A DNA stretch of 16,445 nt, from NCBI GenBank assembly GCA_018897875.1, contig JAHIKF010000067.1:1-16445 (forward strand). The letters run 5' to 3'. The notes under the pieces were generated by a model. That model made no database searches. It saw only the letters and a list, made by a program, of their open reading frames with translations, and was not told the origin of the DNA. Below, one piece after another: positions 12,782-16,445 of the stretch (positions within the stretch are counted from its first letter, which is position 1; every line of letters starts with the position of its first letter). Both the position numbers and the translations under genes were made by a program. The DNA comes from Pseudomonadota bacterium. GTDB taxonomy: Bacteria > Desulfobacterota > Desulfobaccia > Desulfobaccales > 0-14-0-80-60-11.

Positions 12782-14707
12782 ATGGCAAAGACTATCGTTG
12801 AGCAGGTGATGGCGGCGCATCTGGTGTCCGGGGAGTTGACGCCCGGCGCCGAGGTCGCGCTCAAGATCGATCATACGTTGACCCAGGATGCCACCGGCAC
12901 GCTGGCCTATCTGGAGTTCGAGGCCATGGGGGTGGAGCGGGTCCGGCCCGAAGTGGCGGTGAGTTATGTGGACCATAATCTGCCCCAGACGGATTTTCGC
13001 AACGCCGACGACCACCGGTTTTTGCGGACGGTGGCGGCCAAATACGGCCTCCACTTTTCGCCGCCGGGCAATGGCATCAGCCACCAGGTGCACCTGGAGC
13101 GGTTCAGCGCCCCGGGCCGGACCTTGCTGGGGTCCGACAGTCACACGCCCACGGCCGGGGGCGCCGGGATGCTGGCCTTTGGGGCCGGGGGGCTGGATGT
13201 GGCCCTGGCGTTGGCCGGGCAGCCTTTCTATCTGGTCGTGCCCGAAATCCTGGGGGTGCGGCTGACGGGCCGGTTTCGGCCCTGGGTGTCGGCCAAGGAC
13301 GTCATTCTGGAGTTGCTGCGCCGCCTGACCGTCAAGGGGGGCCGGGGCAAGATTCTGGAATTTTTCGGGCCGGCCCTGCGCCATCTCAGTGTGCCCGAAC
13401 GGGCGGCCATCACCAACATGGGGGCCGAGCTGGGGGCTACCACCTCCATCTTCCCGGCGGATGCTCAGACGCTCAAGTTCCTGAAAATGCAGGGGCGGGA
13501 GCAGGACTTCCGGCCCCTGACGCCTTTGGGCCGCCCGCGCTACGCCGCCGTGGAGGAGGTGGACCTGGGGGCGTTGACGCCCCTCACGGCCCAGCCCAGT
13601 TCCCCGGACCGGGTGGTGCCGGTCAAAGATTTGGCGGGCACTCCCGTGGAGCAGGTGCTCATCGGCTCCTGCGCCAACTCGTCGTTCAGGGATTTAATGA
13701 TCGCCGCCCGGGCCTTGCAAGGCCGGCGGGTGCATCCCCGGGTGAGCCTGGAGATCAATCCCGGCTCCCGGCAGGTGTTGGAAAACCTCATCCTGGCCGG
13801 GGGCCTGGTGCTGCTCTTAGAGGCCGGGGCCCGGGTGATGCCGCCGGGCTGTTGGGGGTGTATCGGCATGGGCCAGGCCCCGCCCACCAATGCGGCGTCG
13901 GTGCGCACCTTTCCCCGGAACTTTCCGGGACGTAGCGGCACCAAAGACGACCGGGTCTATCTGGCCAGTCCCGAAACCGCGGTGGCCGCGGCCATCTTCG
14001 GGGCACTACAAGACCCCCGGGACCTGGGGGATTATCCCCGGGTGAGCGGGCCTCGGCGTGTGGTGGCCAACGGCAGCAACATCATACCCCCGCCGCCGCC
14101 GGGCGAGGCCGCCAGGGTGGAAGTAATCCGTGGCCCCAACATCGTGCCCTTTCCCCAGCTGACGCCCCTGCCCGAGACCTGGCGTGGGGAAGTGTGGCTC
14201 AAAGTGGGGGACAATGTCACTACCGACGACATCCTGCCCGCGGGCAGCCAGATCCTGCCGCTCCGGAGCAACCTCCCGGCCATCAGCCAGTACGCCTTCA
14301 CCCGTCTGGACCCGGAGTTTCCCCAGCGGGTTAAGGGCCGGGGGGAAGGTGCGGTGGTGGGCGGGGAGAACTATGGCCAGGGGTCGTCCCGGGAGCACGC
14401 CGCCCTGGCGCCCCGGTACCTGGGGGTGAGGGTCAAACTGGTGAAAAGCTTTGCCCGGATTCACCTGGCCAACCTGATCAATTTCGGCATCCTGCCCCTG
14501 ACCTTCGAGAATCCCGGCGATTACGACCTCTTGAGCCAGGGCCAAACCCTAAAATTGCCCGGGGTGCGGCAGCGGCTGCTGGACGGGGCGGAACGCCTGC
14601 CCCTGAAGCTGGGTGATCGGGAAATATGGGTCCGGGTGGACCTGTCGACGCGGCAGCGCCGGCTGCTGGCGGTGGGCGGGGCGTTGAATCTGGCCAGAGA
14701 GGGATAA
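12782..14707 (+). CDS. Aconitate hydratase, short Aquifex-type
   Basis: Aconitase interconverts citrate and isocitrate using a [4Fe-4S] cluster. The 641 residues are much shorter than AcnA/AcnB (about 850-890) and fit the Aquifex-type branch of the aconitase/IPM isomerase superfamily, here with small and large parts fused. Cluster ligands are C297 (IGSCANSSF) and C357/C360 (PPGCWGCIGMG). Other landmarks are ALKIDHTLTQDATGT (26-40), DHNLPQTD, GSDSHTPTAGG (117-127), EINPGSRQV, and in the swivel domain VGDNVTTDDILPAGS and NYGQGSSREHAAL, the substrate-binding loop. The ATG at 12782 is preferred (AAGGGATGG just upstream) over an in-frame ATG at 12743, which lies inside the leader hairpin. It is probably used for the TCA cycle or its reverse. 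A homoaconitase role is less likely but cannot be excluded by eye. Confidence 0.92.
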   Translation: MAKTIVEQVMAAHLVSGELTPGAEVALKIDHTLTQDATGTLAYLEFEAMGVERVRPEVAVSYVDHNLPQTDFRNADDHRFLRTVAAKYGLHFSPPGNGISHQVHLERFSAPGRTLLGSDSHTPTAGGAGMLAFGAGGLDVALALAGQPFYLVVPEILGVRLTGRFRPWVSAKDVILELLRRLTVKGGRGKILEFFGPALRHLSVPERAAITNMGAELGATTSIFPADAQTLKFLKMQGREQDFRPLTPLGRPRYAAVEEVDLGALTPLTAQPSSPDRVVPVKDLAGTPVEQVLIGSCANSSFRDLMIAARALQGRRVHPRVSLEINPGSRQVLENLILAGGLVLLLEAGARVMPPGCWGCIGMGQAPPTNAASVRTFPRNFPGRSGTKDDRVYLASPETAVAAAIFGALQDPRDLGDYPRVSGPRRVVANGSNIIPPPPPGEAARVEVIRGPNIVPFPQLTPLPETWRGEVWLKVGDNVTTDDILPAGSQILPLRSNLPAISQYAFTRLDPEFPQRVKGRGEGAVVGGENYGQGSSREHAALAPRYLGVRVKLVKSFARIHLANLINFGILPLTFENPGDYDLLSQGQTLKLPGVRQRLLDGAERLPLKLGDREIWVRVDLSTRQRRLLAVGGALNLAREG

Positions 14708-14716
14708 GGTACCGGA

Positions 14717-14740
14717 GGGGCGGACCCATGTGTCCGCCCT
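14717..14740. repeat. REP-like palindrome, same type as unit A
   Basis: GGGCGGAC (14718-14725) pairs with GTCCGCCC (14732-14739), loop CCATGT. It is nearly the same as unit A at 2384-2410 (CGGACCTATGTGTCCG). It lies ten bases after the aconitase stop codon. Confidence 0.85.
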
Positions 14741-14746
14741 GCTTGA

Positions 14747-14810
14747 TGGTGGCACAGCCTTTCCAGGCTGTGCGAAACTCCCCGCACAGCCTGGAAAGGC
14801 TGTGCCACCA
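14747..14810. repeat. Perfect 27-bp inverted repeat
   Basis: Arms 14747-14773 and 14784-14810 are exact reverse complements around a 10-nt loop (GAAACTCCCC). The arm contains GCACAGCCTGGAAAGGCTGT, itself partly palindromic. It is a dispersed-repeat candidate. It follows the REP element behind the aconitase gene; no T-run follows on either strand, so a terminator role is not supported by the usual rules. Confidence 0.9.
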
Positions 14811-14924
14811 AAAACTTAGTGAATCAGCCACCTCTCGACTTGTGGGTAATGCTTAGCATCAGGGGCGAGAGGGGGGCTGCGGGGCCCCGTTGGCCTTGCC
14901 GTAACCCGGCAGAGAGGTAAGCGC

Positions 14925-15551
14925 ATGGGAATCTGGGATTCACTTTTTAAGTCAAAAACATCCCCCCAAGAGCCCACCTGGAAGATTGTGGAAAAACAAC
15001 TGTCTGTTGACCATCAAAAGTACCAGGTCCGGATAAAAAAAGGCGGCCGGGAACTCTACGCCGAGGACCTCTTCCAGGCGGCGAAAACCCCCAGGGATCT
15101 CGCCTTCAGCCGGTTTTTCCTGCTCAATGAAAACCCGCCCAAGCCGCACTTCGCCCCCTCTTTACAGGCGGCGGTGGATTGGTTCACGGGCCGGAAGCAC
15201 CCCAAAGACGGGTATAACACCATCTGGTGGGGCGACCGGTTCACCTATGGGTGCGCCATCTGTCAGGCCAAGCGGGAGGTGGACTTGCGGATTACCCAGG
15301 TGGAGCGTCTGACGGTGGCGTCGGCGATCCCTACGCCCCGGGAAATCGTCGGCTGGCGAGTGGTCGAGGTGGAATCCGAATTGACCGGCAAAGGAATTCC
15401 CACCAAAAAGTTAGATGAATACAAAACTTTGCCGGTGGTCAAATGGCACAAATTTCCCAACCGGTACCTGTGCGGCAATTGCGCCCGGAAGTTGGCCGAA
15501 GTGGGCCGGGGATCGGAAGCGGCCGAGGCCTATGTCTTTGAGATGGAATGA
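14925..15551 (+). CDS. Unrecognised protein with paired CxxC motifs
   Basis: I do not recognise this 208-residue protein. It has no signal peptide or membrane segment. Two CxxC pairs, C110-x2-C113 (YGCAICQAKR) and C183-x2-C186 (YLCGNCARKL), are 70 residues apart and probably hold one zinc ion. Between them is a conserved-looking block VERLTVASAIPTPREIVGWRVVEVE, and before them the tryptophan-rich TIWWGDRFTY. The N-terminus has MGIWDSLF and a lysine-rich stretch. The Shine-Dalgarno is GAGG seven bases before the ATG. It stands alone, with the repeat region behind the aconitase upstream and repeats plus a transposase relic downstream, so the neighbourhood says nothing about its job. Confidence 0.8.
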   Translation: MGIWDSLFKSKTSPQEPTWKIVEKQLSVDHQKYQVRIKKGGRELYAEDLFQAAKTPRDLAFSRFFLLNENPPKPHFAPSLQAAVDWFTGRKHPKDGYNTIWWGDRFTYGCAICQAKREVDLRITQVERLTVASAIPTPREIVGWRVVEVESELTGKGIPTKKLDEYKTLPVVKWHKFPNRYLCGNCARKLAEVGRGSEAAEAYVFEME

Positions 15552-15603
15552 GCGTTGGCACGGGCCTATCCGGCCTGTGAATTAATGATGGTGCGCTTTT
15601 GTT

Positions 15604-15626
15604 CCCTCCCCCTTGATGGGGGAGGG
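15604..15626. repeat. Dispersed-type palindrome with C/G tracts
   Basis: CCCTCCCCC (15604-15612) pairs perfectly with GGGGGAGGG (15618-15626), loop TTGAT. It is followed by GTTCGGGTGGGGGTGA. The element is not related to the REP family described here and looks like a separate dispersed repeat. Confidence 0.75.
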
Positions 15627-15688
15627 TTCGGGTGGGGGTGACGGAACCATGAAAAGATACAGAGTCTTACCCCCTCCCACCAGCAGTC

Positions 15689-15718
15689 GTAGGGCGGGAA
15701 AGTGCAACGCATCCCGCC
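15689..15718 (+). repeat. REP, left copy flanking the transposase relic
   Basis: The 30-bp element starts GTAGGGCGGGAAAG and ends CGCATCCCGCC, with stem GGCGGGA/TCCCGCC. It differs from the inverted copy at 15858-15887 only in a 5-bp stretch of the loop (TGCAA against CAAAG). Confidence 0.9.
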
Positions 15719-15857
15719 TTCAGCTTTCAGCCCGGCGCCTGCAGAAGGGAGAGCGGGGCATTTGGCCGCGGCGCTTTTGGGAACACGCCATCCGCGACGA
15801 GGCTGACTATGAGCGTCACGTCGATTACATCCACTACAATCCGGTAAAGATGCAACC
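15719..15857 (+). pseudogene. Relic of a REP-associated tyrosine transposase (RAYT)
   Basis: In frame with a stop at 15907, the sequence reads LSARRLQKGERGIWPRR, FWEHAIRDEADYERHVDY and IHYNPVK (15724-15849). This is the well-known middle-to-late block of RAYT/TnpA_REP (Y1 transposase superfamily) proteins, in which KGERGIWQRRFWEH and DYIHYNPVKHG are conserved. A whole RAYT is about 150-220 residues; here only about 42 residues remain, the N-terminal HUH motif and Tyr region are absent, and the frame then runs straight into the right-hand REP (MQPAGCALLSRP). The relic is bounded on both sides by inverted REPs. It cannot encode an active enzyme. Confidence 0.85.
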
Positions 15858-15887
15858 GGCGGGATGCGCTTTGCTTTCCCGCCCTAC
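15858..15887 (-). repeat. REP, right inverted copy flanking the transposase relic
   Basis: On the minus strand it reads GTAGGGCGGGAAAG, CAAAG, CGCATCCCGCC, an inverted near-copy of 15689-15718. The two therefore face each other around the RAYT relic, 139 bp apart. Confidence 0.9.
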
Positions 15888-16200
15888 GGCCCTGACAATC
15901 TTATCCTGATGGCTCGGTTAAAATCCGGCCTGATCCCCTCTTTCCCGCGTTCACCACTATCGAGCCTTCTTAGACCCCCGATGTGCTAATTATTACTCAT
16001 TATATATAGTAGTTAGCATATCTTACTTCCTTTTCTGCGGCATAATCCAGGTTCAACCCTTTCGTATTTAAGGATTTAACTCTCCCAAAATCAGGTAACC
16101 CCCGATTTACTTCAGTCCCCTTTTTTTAAAGAATATTTACAAAATCCCGATGTAACCGCGAAGAGAAAAATCTCTTAGCGAAAATTTAGGAGGGTGGACG

Positions 16201-16445
16201 ATGTTAGATAAATTCCCAGGCAGGAGACGCTTATGGCTTATCGCCCTGCTGGCTTTTTCCTGTGTCTTCCTGCTCCAGTCATTGTCTTACGCTGATAATG
16301 GCGAGCTCGAGACCATCCATAAGGCCATCAAAGAGAAGAAGGCCCGTTGGGTGGCGGGCGAAACCTCCGTCTCCAAGTTGCCCCCGGAGGCCAGGAAAAA
16401 GCACGCTGCGGCCCTCAAGCCTTTTCTCCGGGAGGCGGAACATGA
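16201..16445 (+). CDS. Secreted papain-like (C1 family) cysteine peptidase, 3' end beyond window
   Basis: The first 81 residues are visible. MLDKFPGRRRLWLIALLAF begins a signal peptide (basic n-region, hydrophobic core 11-27) with a likely signal peptidase I site after SYA (residue 31). A Cys at 21 lies inside the hydrophobic core and does not form a good lipobox. The mature part begins IHKAIKEKKARWVAGETSVS, a propeptide pattern (helix, then WxAGETS, then LPPEARKK) that I know from bacterial and archaeal C1 peptidases, where it precedes the catalytic domain. The catalytic Cys/His/Asn lie off the window, so activity is not shown. The Shine-Dalgarno AGGAGG is strong, seven bases before the ATG. 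No neighbour downstream is visible. Confidence 0.7.
   Translation, partial: MLDKFPGRRRLWLIALLAFSCVFLLQSLSYADNGELETIHKAIKEKKARWVAGETSVSKLPPEARKKHAAALKPFLREAEH

Larger units (their letters stand above)
15552..16200. other. Repeat- and relic-bearing intergenic region
   Basis: This 649-nt gap holds a G-tract hairpin (15604-15626), a transposase relic between inverted REPs (15689-15887) and then about 300 nt of AT-richer sequence leading to the peptidase gene. In that last part I see an imperfect AT-rich hairpin (15984-16018, arms TGCTAA/TTAGCA) and a small AAGAGA/TCTCTT stem near 16160-16176, but no convincing promoter hexamers. Confidence 0.7.

Noticed and set aside
12653..13384. 243-codon open frame on the minus strand opposite the start of the aconitase gene
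   Set aside because: It is a shadow frame ending in translated REP. The plus strand has clear aconitase motifs throughout.
14831..14872. Possible structured RNA leader (CCTCTCG/CGAGAGG with an inner ATGC-TTA-GCAT stem) upstream of the CxxC protein
   Set aside because: The stems are only 7 and 4 bp and match no riboswitch I recognise, so the structure is not beyond chance in GC-rich DNA.

Overview
The window is GC-rich and reads as chromosomal DNA of a Gram-negative bacterium. It is most likely a Desulfobacterota (deltaproteobacterial) lineage. The grounds are a MurE with the meso-diaminopimelate signature DNPR, an FtsI carrying a C-terminal PASTA domain, an O-antigen-ligase-like gene, a short Aquifex-type aconitase, and many REP-like palindromes. 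No rRNA or tRNA gene and no CRISPR array was seen, and the taxonomic call is an inference.

Positions 1-6540 (all minus strand) hold the 5' part of a division and cell-wall (dcw) cluster. In transcription order it is a MraZ-regulated promoter, mraZ, rsmH, ftsL, ftsI, murE and murF, which runs off the left edge. mraZ, rsmH, ftsL and ftsI are tightly packed (17-nt gaps, then a GTGA overlap). murE and murF are set apart by 347-nt and 178-nt spacers filled with palindromic and heptanucleotide repeats. The mraZ leader shows four operator boxes on an exact 10-bp period just downstream of a TTGACA/TATTTT promoter.

Positions 6813-11516 (minus strand) hold ruvX, then a visibly AT-richer surface-glycan block. 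The block contains an O-antigen-ligase-like polytopic protein, an unrecognised single-pass membrane protein and a PMT/ArnT-type glycosyltransferase; the last two genes overlap by 11 nt. A half-size EamA-type membrane protein precedes them. This block may assemble or decorate a surface polysaccharide and looks horizontally acquired.

Positions 11648-16445 (plus strand) hold the gutted remains of a dinucleotide-binding oxidoreductase, a glycerophosphodiester phosphodiesterase, the aconitase, an unrecognised CxxC/CxxC protein and a relic of a REP-associated tyrosine transposase (RAYT) sitting between two inverted REPs. The last gene is the start of a secreted papain-like (C1) peptidase that runs off the right edge.

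The most unusual theme is the density and variety of small repeats. There are at least nine REP-like hairpins sharing a GTAGGG flank, one of them apparently inside murF in frame. There are three separate arrays of 7-bp tandem repeats, each touching a gene boundary, a 27-bp perfect inverted repeat, and other long palindromes. I see no convincing multi-gene defence system or other new pathway.
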